Origin: Prolixibacter denitrificans
GTDB lineage: Bacteria > Bacteroidota > Bacteroidia > Bacteroidales > Prolixibacteraceae
Direction: 5' to 3'
DNA length: 64,000 nt
Assembly (NCBI RefSeq): GCF_003014495.1
Contig: NZ_PYGC01000001.1
Coordinates: 372,001-436,000 of the forward strand
Made by a program: the position numbers and the translations under genes. Under the pieces are notes generated by a model, which was given only the letters and a program-made list of their open reading frames with translations, was not told the DNA's origin and searched no databases. Of the stretch, positions 18,668 to 27,094 are shown piece by piece; within the stretch, counting starts at the first letter, position 1, and each line of letters begins with the position of its first letter.

Positions 18668-19693
18668 TTATTCGTCCTGGTCGGAAATAGAATCCTGCTC
18701 TGCTTTATTCATCTCCTGGTCCCAATGAAAAGTGCGGTAACCTTTTTCAGGTAACCTGATGACGTAGGTCTTTCCTGACGGATTGGACAAAGTTGTTTCC
18801 CTCAACCAGGGATTGAAATATTTCAATATTTTGTAATTCACACCGTGCTCCCGGGCAAAATCGGCAAAATCATCTACCGGCCCGTCGATTGTTACGTTAT
18901 AGGTCGGAATGATCGGGTAGATTTCATCCTTCGGAACTTTAAATCCATAGTTTTCAGGATCGCTCAGAATCAATTTCAACGCCAGTATGCGATAAACATA
19001 CCGCCCGGTTTCCTCACCTAATAACAAATCGTAATAATTGTGGTTCTTCTGACGAACAATTTGCCGCGCCACACCGGTACGGCCAGCATTGTAAGCCGCT
19101 GCCACCATGGTCCAACTACCATATTTCTCGTAATTGTGCTTCAGGTATTTGCAAGCGGCCTGCGTGGCTTTCACCAGATTGTACCGTTCGTCCACCTCAT
19201 TATTCACCTCCAAACCATAATCGCGGGCGGTCGGTTTCATAAACTGCCAAATGCCCACAGCACCAGCCGGACTCACTGCCCGATCGAAAAAACTGCTTTC
19301 GGCCAGAGCCAGATATTTGAAGTCATCGGGAACGCCCTGTTCCTTCAGTATGGGCTCAATCACGTTAAAATAGCGTGGTGCCTTCTTGATAAAAAGTAAC
19401 GTTTGGGAATGAAAATAGGTATTCACCAACATTTCCCGATCGAGTGCTTCCTTCACATCAAAATCCTGTAAGGGAACCGGTTCGCCTGCAAAGTTAAGCG
19501 TATCGGGTAACTCAGGCGGACTGAAAAAAACCTTTCCTGTATTGTGATTCAGTGAATATGGCGATTTCGTATTGTCATCACTGGTGCTGTTGAAAAACAA
19601 TCCTCCGATGATGACTCCAATGGCAATTACCGATAAAAAAATGGAAATGCTGTTCAGACTCCCCCTCTCGCGTGATAAATTCCTCTCCTTCAA
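18668..19693 (-). CDS. Membrane-anchored lytic transglycosylase (SLT domain)
   Basis: 341 residues. One hydrophobic anchor lies near residues 15-33, followed by a periplasmic SLT/MltD-type domain. [24 protein letters not shown] contains the catalytic Glu of the ESxF motif and the GxxGxWQFM segment; [13 protein letters not shown] is the AYNAG motif. It cleaves peptidoglycan strands with formation of anhydromuramic ends. The frame is closed upstream by a stop and its first usable start is a TTG at 19693; no ATG lies before the anchor. No LysM repeats are seen. Confidence 0.88.
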   Translation of the reverse strand: MKERNLSRERGSLNSISIFLSVIAIGVIIGGLFFNSTSDDNTKSPYSLNHNTGKVFFSPPELPDTLNFAGEPVPLQDFDVKEALDREMLVNTYFHSQTLLFIKKAPRYFNVIEPILKEQGVPDDFKYLALAESSFFDRAVSPAGAVGIWQFMKPTARDYGLEVNNEVDERYNLVKATQAACKYLKHNYEKYGSWTMVAAAYNAGRTGVARQIVRQKNHNYYDLLLGEETGRYVYRILALKLILSDPENYGFKVPKDEIYPIIPTYNVTIDGPVDDFADFAREHGVNYKILKYFNPWLRETTLSNPSGKTYVIRLPEKGYRTFHWDQEMNKAEQDSISDQDE

Positions 19694-19770
19694 TTTTCCA
19701 GGGTTTTAAATTCGAATCTCAAAGATAACCTTTTTGAAAACCGATTCAAACCCCCAAAGCAGGCAGAATT

Positions 19771-21240
19771 TTAATTAAATGCATAAGTCAATCCCGTGTA
19801 AATACCCAACTGGTACGGACGGTAATTGATTTCACTGCTTGTACTAATGGAATTGAGATAATATTTTATCCTGGGTTCCAGTGTCACGGTCACCCGTTTA
19901 CTCAACTCATACCCCAAACCGAGGCCAACGGTTCCGGCATAAACCAGATCGCGCAATTGACTGGTTTCACCGCTTTGGGTCTTCACGCCGCCTTCGTATA
20001 GAGAAGCATTGTTTCCGACCAAAATGTTGGTACTCATTCCTCCGGTTAAATCGACATTTACTTTGCGGTCGATGAGATGGTAGGCTATCAAAACCGGAAC
20101 CTCAATATACTCCAGGTTCTGCTTCAAATCGGCATTACTGGCATAAGCTGTAGTACCTACACCATTTGACAAATCAGCCAGGTATGCTCCGTCCTTAATT
20201 GAAGACGGTGGTTTCCGGAAGTTAACCATCCCAACTTCGGTATTAGCTGCATAGGCTGTCGAGTTGGAATTAACTCCGTAGTCAGTTCTGACGTTCGCAA
20301 ATTCCGGATTATTGTCGCCGAAAACGGGAACCCGGCTGGTGTTATGCCTGATCTTTGAGTACACGATACCCGATCTGACTGATAACCGCTTGTTGAGTTT
20401 ATAACCAAACATCACTCCGCCTGAGAATGTGGGTTCTGTGGAAGTAGAGGACTGAGAGACACTTGAAAACGCATTGGCTGCTGCATACAAATCGCCATGA
20501 CCTCCTGATGACGACTGTCCTGAAAAAAGAGGAGATGCTTCTGCTGCCAATCTCCATCGATTGATCGGTTTATTCTCTTTTTCGTCCTGGTACTTCTGAA
20601 TGTTGTCAGCAATGATACTCTGGTCATTCAACTTCTGTTTTAAAGCTGCCAGTTGCGAATCGTTATCATTGTCCAGCCCCAAATGCTTTGACAGGAATTG
20701 AATCCAGCTTTCATTTCGACCTGACAATGCGGAGTTACTACCAGAAGGAACAGACGGTATGCGGGCGTTGATTTCCGACATGGTCTCATCCTGCTTCCTT
20801 TCGGCCATAGCCAAAACAGCCGCTTCGTTTATCTGTACAGTATGATTGCTTCCGTTACCGGGACCTCCGATCATTTTCACCGGCATCACAGAAGCCGAAA
20901 GTGTAGCCATTTTGACCGGAACAACCGTTTGCGTTGCACCAGGTGTAGTTTTTTCACCGGCAACGTCAGCCGGTTGGGGCGTAACCGTTTTTTGCGGCAC
21001 TACAGCCACTTCGTTTGTCGTTTGCTCCTGGTGAGGTTGGGTCACCATCCATCCGGCAATAAACGCCAAAACCACCGCAGCTGCAATCGACAATCCCTTT
21101 ATCAAAGCCAGCCTATACGCTTTCTTCCGCTTGTCCAGCGAATCTTCGATATTTTTCCAAACATACATGGGAGGAGTTTCTTCAAATCCCTCCAGTCTGT
21201 CCCGGAAAAGCTGGTCAATATCGTGTTTTTCAGCTAACAT
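19771..21240 (-). CDS. Anti-sigma-like membrane protein with PorT-like beta-barrel C-terminus
   Basis: 489 residues. Residues 1-42 are charged and cytosolic in character (DQLFRDRLEGFEETPPMYVW). A single transmembrane helix lies at about 44-66 (ALIKGLSIAAAVVLAFIAGW). A Pro/Thr/Gln-rich low-complexity stretch (70-215) follows, then a region that looks like a PorT-family outer-membrane barrel (FSGGVMFGYKLNKRLSVRSG..., GLGLGYELSKRVTVTLEP..., ending in ...GLTYAFN). Its start overlaps the sigma-factor stop by 7 bases, so the two are translationally coupled. The likely job is to bind the sigma factor and release it in response to an envelope signal. Proteins of this kind are known next to ECF sigmas in Bacteroidota, but how the barrel part sits is unclear. 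Confidence 0.8.
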   Translation of the reverse strand: MLAEKHDIDQLFRDRLEGFEETPPMYVWKNIEDSLDKRKKAYRLALIKGLSIAAAVVLAFIAGWMVTQPHQEQTTNEVAVVPQKTVTPQPADVAGEKTTPGATQTVVPVKMATLSASVMPVKMIGGPGNGSNHTVQINEAAVLAMAERKQDETMSEINARIPSVPSGSNSALSGRNESWIQFLSKHLGLDNDNDSQLAALKQKLNDQSIIADNIQKYQDEKENKPINRWRLAAEASPLFSGQSSSGGHGDLYAAANAFSSVSQSSTSTEPTFSGGVMFGYKLNKRLSVRSGIVYSKIRHNTSRVPVFGDNNPEFANVRTDYGVNSNSTAYAANTEVGMVNFRKPPSSIKDGAYLADLSNGVGTTAYASNADLKQNLEYIEVPVLIAYHLIDRKVNVDLTGGMSTNILVGNNASLYEGGVKTQSGETSQLRDLVYAGTVGLGLGYELSKRVTVTLEPRIKYYLNSISTSSEINYRPYQLGIYTGLTYAFN

Positions 21241-21797
21241 ATTGTATTGTTGACTTTGCTCCTTTCAACACCAAATCTTTCATATACTTTCTTCTGCAAT
21301 ATCACCCGTGCCCTCGATAGGTTCGACTTGGAAGTTCCTTCCGAAATCCCCATCATTTCTCCAATTTCCTTATGAGAAAATCCTTCAATCGCATAAAGGT
21401 TGAACACCATACGATAACGAGCCGGTAGTTCCTGCACCAACTTGAGCAATTCATTGGCATTAATCTGTGCCAACAAATCTTCACTCAATTGTTTCCCCTC
21501 ATATACGGCAATATCCTCTACCGGATACAGATTATTTTGCTTGCGGAATTTTTCAAGTGACGTGTTTACCATGATTCGTCTCATCCACCCCTCAAACGAA
21601 CCTTTGAATTGAAACTGGTCAATCTTGGTAAAGACCCGGATAAACCCCTCCTGAAGATTATCCTCCGCTTCGGTGGCATCTTTGGAATACCGCAGACAGA
21701 CCCCGTACATCTTGCCTGCGAAGCGTTGATATAGCAGGGACTGCGACTTTCGGTCGCCAGCGGAGCATTTTTTTATGATATCGTCCAGGTCGGTCAC
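21234..21797 (-). CDS. ECF-type RNA polymerase sigma factor
   Basis: 187 residues. Region 2 spans about 10-85 (DRKSQSLLYQRFAGKMYGVC, AEDNLQEGFIRVFTKIDQF, FEGWMRRIMVNTSLEKFR), and region 4 about 120-175 (LPARYRMVFNLYAIEGFSHKEIGEMMGISEGTSKSNLSRAR). The start is GTG at 21797; no in-frame ATG lies early enough. It is the first gene of a two-gene operon with the membrane anti-sigma-like protein, to which it is coupled by overlapping start and stop. The target regulon is not visible. Confidence 0.92.
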   Translation of the reverse strand: MTDLDDIIKKCSAGDRKSQSLLYQRFAGKMYGVCLRYSKDATEAEDNLQEGFIRVFTKIDQFQFKGSFEGWMRRIMVNTSLEKFRKQNNLYPVEDIAVYEGKQLSEDLLAQINANELLKLVQELPARYRMVFNLYAIEGFSHKEIGEMMGISEGTSKSNLSRARVILQKKVYERFGVERSKVNNTIC

Positions 21798-22097
21798 GCA
21801 GTATACTTTAGTTCGAATTCTCGATCAAAAATCAGGCCCGAATCAAATTAAACTGCAACCTAAATAAATTCCACCAATATAAGAACGCAATGCACGAGCT
21901 ATTTCTGTTAAAAAATGTTGATAAACTCTCTGTATTTGGGGATGAATATTCATTCTCATTTCATTTAGATTAACCGGTATTTTTCTAAACTCAATGATTA
22001 GACGCGAAGCCCGTCTCAAATGGTTGCGTCACTATTCGGATTTTTATCTACGCAACCAAATGTGCCTTCCTCCCATCTAATTCCAAAATGCCAGGCC
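21798..22097. other. Divergent intergenic region with two palindromes
   Basis: This 300-base gap separates the sigma-factor gene (minus) from the serpin gene (plus). It has no gene. It contains the 12-bp palindrome ATGAATATTCAT (21942-21953). It also contains the perfect inverted repeat TGGTTGCGT (22021-22029) / ACGCAACCA (22050-22058), which would fall in the serpin 5' leader. Confidence 0.6.
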
Positions 22098-23339
22098 ATG
22101 AAGTTAACGAAGCTAGTTACCCTGATTCTATTGCCGGTTTCGATGACCGGTTGTTCTTCCGGGGCGAATGATAATACACCCGGAACCGACATCAAACTCG
22201 ATGAGAAGTCGACTGAAATAGTCAATTCAGATAATCAGTTTGGATTTAACCTGTTTGGTACGCTCGTTGAGAACGCCGATGCGGGCAGTAACCTGATGAT
22301 ATCGCCGCTGAGTATCTCAAGCGCGCTGAGCATGGTCCTCAACGGAGCTAACGGCGATACTCGCACCCAAATGGAGCAGGTATTGTCGTCCAGCGGCTTT
22401 ACGACCGATGATATTAATACTGCCTACCAGAAACTCATTCCCGCTTTGCGGAATTGCGACACCAGTGTCGATCTCGACATTGCCAATTCCATCTGGATTC
22501 GGGAAAGTTTTCAGGTGCTCGATAAATTTACCGAAACCAATAACGATTATTACGACGCGGAAGTTACCCGACTTCCCTTTGACAACACTGCCGTGAATCA
22601 AATCAATGATTGGGTCAGCCGGAAAACGCACGATCGGATTCAGAAAATGGTTACCTCCATCGAACCAAATGATGTGATGTACCTCTTGAACGCTATTTAT
22701 TTCAAAGGCAGCTGGGCGGAGAAATTCGATTCGAATGCCACGCAGAATAAACCATTCACACTGACCGATGGCAACACAGTCAACGTTCCGATGATGCGGA
22801 AACACCTGAAGCTGTCGTACCTGGCGACCAACAAATTTCGGATGGCGGCTTTTCCTTACGGACGGGGGAAATTCAGGATGCTCGTAATGCTGCCCAACGA
22901 AGGGGTATCAAATACCGAGATATTGCAATCGCTGGACGCCGATTCATGGCAGACTTATTTGAAAGGAATGAGCCAACCGGTGGAACTGGATGTTTGGCTG
23001 CCCAAATTCACCTTTTCCTGGGAAATCGGACTGAAAGACGTGCTGGCCTCCTTAGGCATGCCTAAAGCTTTTTCGCAATCCGAGGCAGACTTCACAAATA
23101 TCAACAGCGACGGAAGATTATACATCAGCAAAGTGAAACATAAAACTTTTATTGAAGTAAATGAAGAAGGGACAGAAGCTGCTGCTTCCACCTCGGTAAC
23201 TGTGAGCTATACATCTGTCGGACCGAATGCACCAATAATATTTCATGCCGACCATCCTTTCCTTTTCTTCATTACGGAAGAAGATACCGGGGCCATTTTG
23301 TTTATGGGGCAACTGTCGGACCCAAGGTCAGAAAATTAA
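22098..23339 (+). CDS. Serpin-family protease inhibitor, lipoprotein
   Basis: 413 residues from the ATG at 22098, which gives a lipoprotein signal ending in LPVSMTGC; the frame is open to 22020 but the longer version buries the signal. Serpin landmarks are clear: SPLSISSALSMVLNGANGDT near the start, NAIYFKGSWAEKF, and the C-terminal FHADHPFLFFI and LFMGQLSDP. The hinge EEGTEAAASTS has small residues at P12-P9, as in inhibitory serpins that trap proteases by loop insertion. Counting from the hinge Gly puts Thr at P1, but the loop is about four residues longer than in alpha-1-antitrypsin, so P1 is uncertain. Probably displayed on the cell surface or in the periplasm. Confidence 0.93.
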   Translation: MKLTKLVTLILLPVSMTGCSSGANDNTPGTDIKLDEKSTEIVNSDNQFGFNLFGTLVENADAGSNLMISPLSISSALSMVLNGANGDTRTQMEQVLSSSGFTTDDINTAYQKLIPALRNCDTSVDLDIANSIWIRESFQVLDKFTETNNDYYDAEVTRLPFDNTAVNQINDWVSRKTHDRIQKMVTSIEPNDVMYLLNAIYFKGSWAEKFDSNATQNKPFTLTDGNTVNVPMMRKHLKLSYLATNKFRMAAFPYGRGKFRMLVMLPNEGVSNTEILQSLDADSWQTYLKGMSQPVELDVWLPKFTFSWEIGLKDVLASLGMPKAFSQSEADFTNINSDGRLYISKVKHKTFIEVNEEGTEAAASTSVTVSYTSVGPNAPIIFHADHPFLFFITEEDTGAILFMGQLSDPRSEN

Positions 23340-23404
23340 GAGGGATTATACCAAGACCAACAAATACCCATATTTTTATTCATACCTCTGTGTTTTTAGG
23401 CACA

Positions 23405-23442
23405 AAAAAGGGACGGCCCAAATGAGTCGTCCCTTCATTTTT
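23405..23442. terminator. Bidirectional intrinsic terminator
   Basis: AAGGGACG (23408-23415) pairs with CGTCCCTT (23428-23435), with A- and T-rich flanks. It lies between the convergent serpin and C1 peptidase genes. Confidence 0.8.
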
Positions 23443-23452
23443 TAATTTCCTA

Positions 23453-24847
23453 TCAGAACATCGGGTCCCAGGGCGGAAGCATTTCTGCTTTTTCGCTCCA
23501 GGCTTTCAATGTTTTGCTGTCGAGATATTTTTTGTTGATAACAAACCGGAACATGTATTGATTGAACCAGTTGTCGGTAAACGTCAGGTAACCGTGGTAA
23601 TCAGAATCCGGGCCCCAGCTGTTTTCAAACTGCCATTTGGTGGGTTTTCCCTGGTCGTTCACATCAACGGCAATCAGCGCCATTCCGTGTGAAGAACCAC
23701 TCTCGCCAGTCAAAATACGCTGCTTTTTATCCATGCCGAATTTCACACCGTAAACCGCTCCATAGTCGTAATTCTCGGTAGACAATACGCCTGAACCTTT
23801 TACATAGAAGGCGCCCACATCGCAGGAAGCATACATCGGCTCGTTATTTTTAATCGACTCGATGGCAAACTGCTTGATGACATCATTGGGAAGGTTGACA
23901 TAGTTCCAGTTAATGCCTTCTTCGGTATTGCGATAATTCTCGATTTCGTAGTGTTTGTAATACGGGCGTGTCGGATCGTTCATCAGCATGACGTAATCCG
24001 ACAGTTTGATATCGCCCAACACTTCATCACGGAATTGCTGCGGTGTGTAGGTTTTGTATTCCGAAAGATTACCGTCTTTATCCTTGTATCTCCAACGGAA
24101 CTGTTCCGGCGGATTTCCCAGGTTCAGGGCCAGCATCCGGTAAACGCCTTCCAACATCTCTACCCGGCGGTTCTCGATGTCAGTTTTCGATTTTTTGTCG
24201 GCTACCATCTGGCGCAACTCCAAACCATCTTCGCGCAACTTGGTCACGATGAACTTCACCATCTTCCGGGTGTTCTCGCTCGAATGAGTTTCGGGCATGA
24301 CACTCTTGGGAACCATCCCGTACTTGTTCACCAGGTTGACAAAGGAGTTCCAAACGCCACCGTCATCTACCGGTGATTTGAAATACCAGTTCACTTTCCG
24401 ACTGGTAAATGGAAGGTCGGCACTGGCAACCACATTGTTCAGAAACAGATTGGCCTTTTCGAAAATATCGTAGAAATAGAGGTAGTTCTCCGAGAACTCG
24501 AACTCATCGACGTTGAAATGCCGCATGGCCACCGGCCGGAAGATATTCAGCGAGGTAAACATCCAGCAACGGCCCGAGCCTTTTTGGTCGGTTATGCCGG
24601 AAATGTCATCCACTTTGTATTTAAAATGCTGGTCGACCTTATCCACATTGTCGCGGTTCAGCGCCAGCTTATTAATATCGTTGTTCGAAAGCGCATTTTC
24701 CATCGCTTTGGTGTACGAATCTTCTTGGTACGATTGTCTGATCTTCTGTAGTTGGTCTGCTGTCAGTGCCCCCGATTGAGCCCAGGCCGCGCTGGCAACC
24801 CACACCCCCAGTAGCAACAGCAATGTCAGTTTCTTCATCATATTCAC
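23453..24847 (-). CDS. Secreted C1-family cysteine peptidase (aminopeptidase C / bleomycin hydrolase type)
   Basis: 464 residues with a signal peptide (MNMMKKLTLLLLLGVWVASA, cleaved near AWAQ). The papain-fold catalytic residues are visible: Gln88 and Cys94 in DQKGSGRCWMFTSLN, the His in SSHGMALIAVD, and the Asn in FENSWGPDSD. The Cys is followed by WMF as in bleomycin hydrolases. Cytosolic relatives form hexamers that trim N-terminal residues. The export signal is typical of the Bacteroidota branch, which would act in the periplasm or outside. It is convergent with the serpin gene, whose target class (serine or cysteine proteases) could include such enzymes, though a functional link is speculation. 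Confidence 0.92.
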   Translation of the reverse strand: MNMMKKLTLLLLLGVWVASAAWAQSGALTADQLQKIRQSYQEDSYTKAMENALSNNDINKLALNRDNVDKVDQHFKYKVDDISGITDQKGSGRCWMFTSLNIFRPVAMRHFNVDEFEFSENYLYFYDIFEKANLFLNNVVASADLPFTSRKVNWYFKSPVDDGGVWNSFVNLVNKYGMVPKSVMPETHSSENTRKMVKFIVTKLREDGLELRQMVADKKSKTDIENRRVEMLEGVYRMLALNLGNPPEQFRWRYKDKDGNLSEYKTYTPQQFRDEVLGDIKLSDYVMLMNDPTRPYYKHYEIENYRNTEEGINWNYVNLPNDVIKQFAIESIKNNEPMYASCDVGAFYVKGSGVLSTENYDYGAVYGVKFGMDKKQRILTGESGSSHGMALIAVDVNDQGKPTKWQFENSWGPDSDYHGYLTFTDNWFNQYMFRFVINKKYLDSKTLKAWSEKAEMLPPWDPMF

Positions 24848-24959
24848 TTATCGTTTTGTTTAAAGTTGAACGGTAAATATACTTATATGAAAAAACCTGT
24901 CGGGAAACTTTCGTCAGTTTTTAGCTGAATGTGGCGCATTCACCCCCCAAATGCCCGGA

Positions 24960-25454
24960 TTTTGAGTTACTCCCGTTTTGCCGAAGTACTATTTTCACTG
25001 AATTGAAGTATCCCGGTTTCCCGGAAGGCATTCGTCACACTGAAAAGAGGTGCCTCAGTTCCCGGAGGGTGTTCACCTCACTGAGATGAAGTGTCTGTGT
25101 TACGGTAGGAGACTCGTCATGCTGAAAAGAAGCTCCTCAGTTGTTGCAGGACACTCATCACACTGAAATGAAGTGCCTCAGTTTCGGGGAGATGTTCGTG
25201 CACGCTGCAATGAAGCGCCTCAGTTCCGGGAGGATACTCATCACACTGAAACGAAACGCCTCAGTTTCGGGAGGACGCTTTTCACACCGAAAAGAGGTGC
25301 CTCAGTTCCCGGAGGGTATTCATCACGCTGAAGTGAAGTGCCCCAGTTTCGGGAGGAGCTGCATTTAATTGCCGATGTGCTTCCCCGGTTTCGGGAAGTA
25401 TTAAATCCGATCCGAATGAAGCGCTTCAGTTTCCGGGAGAATACCCGTTACAAC
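24960..25454. repeat. Degenerate 41-bp tandem repeat array, about 11 units
   Basis: Units begin (TGAA or a near variant) at 24999, 25041, 25082, 25123, 25164, 25206, 25247, 25288, 25329, 25370 and 25413, so the spacing is 41-43 bases. A weaker unit may precede 24999. Each unit reads roughly TGAA-ATGAAG, then CCTCAGTT, then CGGGAGG, then TCATCACAC, with about 60-90 percent agreement. The units are continuous with no unique spacers. The period is not a multiple of three. The array fills the gap between the lpdA terminator and the upstream side of the C1 peptidase gene. Confidence 0.9.
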
Positions 25455-25510
25455 GCGTGGAGACGCTCCTTTGCACCTAACGGGAAAGAGACAAGGTTCA
25501 GGCAAGCATA

Positions 25511-25548
25511 AAAAAACCCTCCGGTATGGCAGTAACCGGAGGGTTCGT
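25511..25548 (-). terminator. Intrinsic terminator of lpdA
   Basis: AACCCTCCGGT (25515-25525) pairs perfectly with ACCGGAGGGTT (25535-25545). The A-run on the plus strand supplies the U-tract for minus-strand transcripts. Confidence 0.85.
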
Positions 25549-25572
25549 ATCCCGATAGAATTAAATCTCTGT

Positions 25573-26964
25573 TTAGATGTGGATCACCTCGTCGAAAGCG
25601 GCAGCAGCAGCTTCCATCACGGCTTCGCTCATGGTTGGGTGCGGGTGAACCGATTTGATGAGCTCGTGACCGGTAATTTCCAGTTTGCGGGCTACCACCA
25701 GTTCGGCAATCATTTCGGTTACATTGGCACCAATCAGGTGGGCGCCGAGCAATTCGCCGTATTTGGCATCGAAAATCAGTTTCACAAAACCGTCGGCAGC
25801 ACCGGCCGATTTTGCTTTACCGGATGCCGTGAACGGGAATTTACCGACTTTCAGTTCGTAACCAGCTTCCTTCGCAGCTTTCTCGGTCATACCGACTGAA
25901 GCAATCTCAGGGGTGGTGTACGTGTTAGCCGGGATGTTTCCATAATCGAGCGGCTGCGGGTTTTCACCGGCAATCTTCTCAACACAGATAATACCTTCGG
26001 CGGAAGCCACGTGCGCCAATGCCGGTCCGTGAACAATGTCACCGATGGCGTAAACACCTTCCACGTTGGTGCGGTAATAATCGTCTACCTTGATTTTACC
26101 TTTCTCGGTAGCAATCTTCATCTCTTCCAGGCCAATGCCTTCGAGGTTTGGTTCGATACCAACCGCTGAAAGGACGATGTCGGCTTCAATCTGCTCTTCG
26201 CCTTTCTTGGTTTTCACGGTCACCTTACACTTCTTACCTGAAGTGTCGACCTTTTCGACCGAAGAATTCACCATTACTTTCATACCCATTTTCTTGAACG
26301 AGCGTCCAAGCTGAGCAGCTACATCGGCGTCTTCGTTCGGAACCAGGGTCGGCATGAATTCGACCAACGTTACTTTGGTTCCGATAGCTGAATAGAAATA
26401 GGCGAACTCGCTTCCGATGGCTCCTGAGCCCACAACCACCATGCTTTCGGGTTGTTTATCCAGTGAAAGAGCCTCCCGGTAACCGATAATTTTTTTACCG
26501 TCCTGCGGCAGGTTGGGCAGCTGCTTCGAGTGAGCACCTGTGGCCAGTAGGATGTGCTTGGCTGTATACTTTTCTTTTTTCCCTTTGCTGTCGGTTACCT
26601 CAACGGTGTTTTTGGCAACGAGCTTTCCAAAACCTTCAATCTTTTCAATTTTATTCTTCTTGAAAAGAAACTGAACGCCGTTGCTCATGCCACCGGCTAC
26701 ATCACGACTCCGTTTTACCATACCGGTAAAATCGGCCTTGATATCGCCGTCGATAGCTACACCGTAATCGGCTGCGTGTTTGGTATACTCGAAAACCTGC
26801 GCGCTTTTCAGCAACGATTTGGTCGGAATACATCCCCAGTTCAGGCAGATTCCACCCACGTTTTCTTTCTCAACTACAGCTACTTTTAAACCGAGCTGTG
26901 AGGCCCTGATAGCGGCGACATATCCGCCCGGACCACTTCCTATAACTAAAAGATCGTAGTTCAT
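25573..26964 (-). CDS. lpdA: Dihydrolipoyl dehydrogenase
   Basis: 463 residues. FAD enzyme (E3) that reoxidises lipoamide of 2-oxoacid dehydrogenase and glycine cleavage complexes with NAD. The FAD-binding GSGPGGYVAAIRA is at residues 8-20 and the redox disulfide GGICLNWGCIPTK at about 37-49. The NAD-binding VVGSGAIGSEFAYF is near 180, GDIVHGPALAHVASAEG near 310, and the C-terminal His-Glu pair in HPHPTMSEAVMEAA near 440. It stands alone without E1/E2 genes. Confidence 0.96.
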   Translation of the reverse strand: MNYDLLVIGSGPGGYVAAIRASQLGLKVAVVEKENVGGICLNWGCIPTKSLLKSAQVFEYTKHAADYGVAIDGDIKADFTGMVKRSRDVAGGMSNGVQFLFKKNKIEKIEGFGKLVAKNTVEVTDSKGKKEKYTAKHILLATGAHSKQLPNLPQDGKKIIGYREALSLDKQPESMVVVGSGAIGSEFAYFYSAIGTKVTLVEFMPTLVPNEDADVAAQLGRSFKKMGMKVMVNSSVEKVDTSGKKCKVTVKTKKGEEQIEADIVLSAVGIEPNLEGIGLEEMKIATEKGKIKVDDYYRTNVEGVYAIGDIVHGPALAHVASAEGIICVEKIAGENPQPLDYGNIPANTYTTPEIASVGMTEKAAKEAGYELKVGKFPFTASGKAKSAGAADGFVKLIFDAKYGELLGAHLIGANVTEMIAELVVARKLEITGHELIKSVHPHPTMSEAVMEAAAAAFDEVIHI

Positions 26965-27047
26965 TTTTTTATCAATCGTTTTCCGGAAAAAAATTTTACA
27001 CTTCTTCCAACAAAGAAAAGTTCGTTATGTTCGGGGAAGCCGTAAGC

Positions 27048-27080
27048 AAAAAAAGCCGCCCCTTGCGGAACGGCTTTTTA
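27048..27080 (-). terminator. Intrinsic terminator of the TlpA-like gene
   Basis: AAAAAGCCG ends at 27058 and pairs with CGGCTTTTT (27071-27079). It lies 15 bases beyond the stop codon of the minus-strand gene. Confidence 0.8.
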
Positions 27081-27094
27081 GCGGCACAAATATT

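Noticed and set aside
25141-25368. 75-aa open frame inside the 41-bp repeats
   Set aside because: The period is not a multiple of three, so successive repeats are read in different frames; no conserved protein repeat results.
24960-25454. CRISPR array
   Set aside because: Units follow each other directly with no unique spacers, are degenerate along their whole length, and no cas genes lie nearby.
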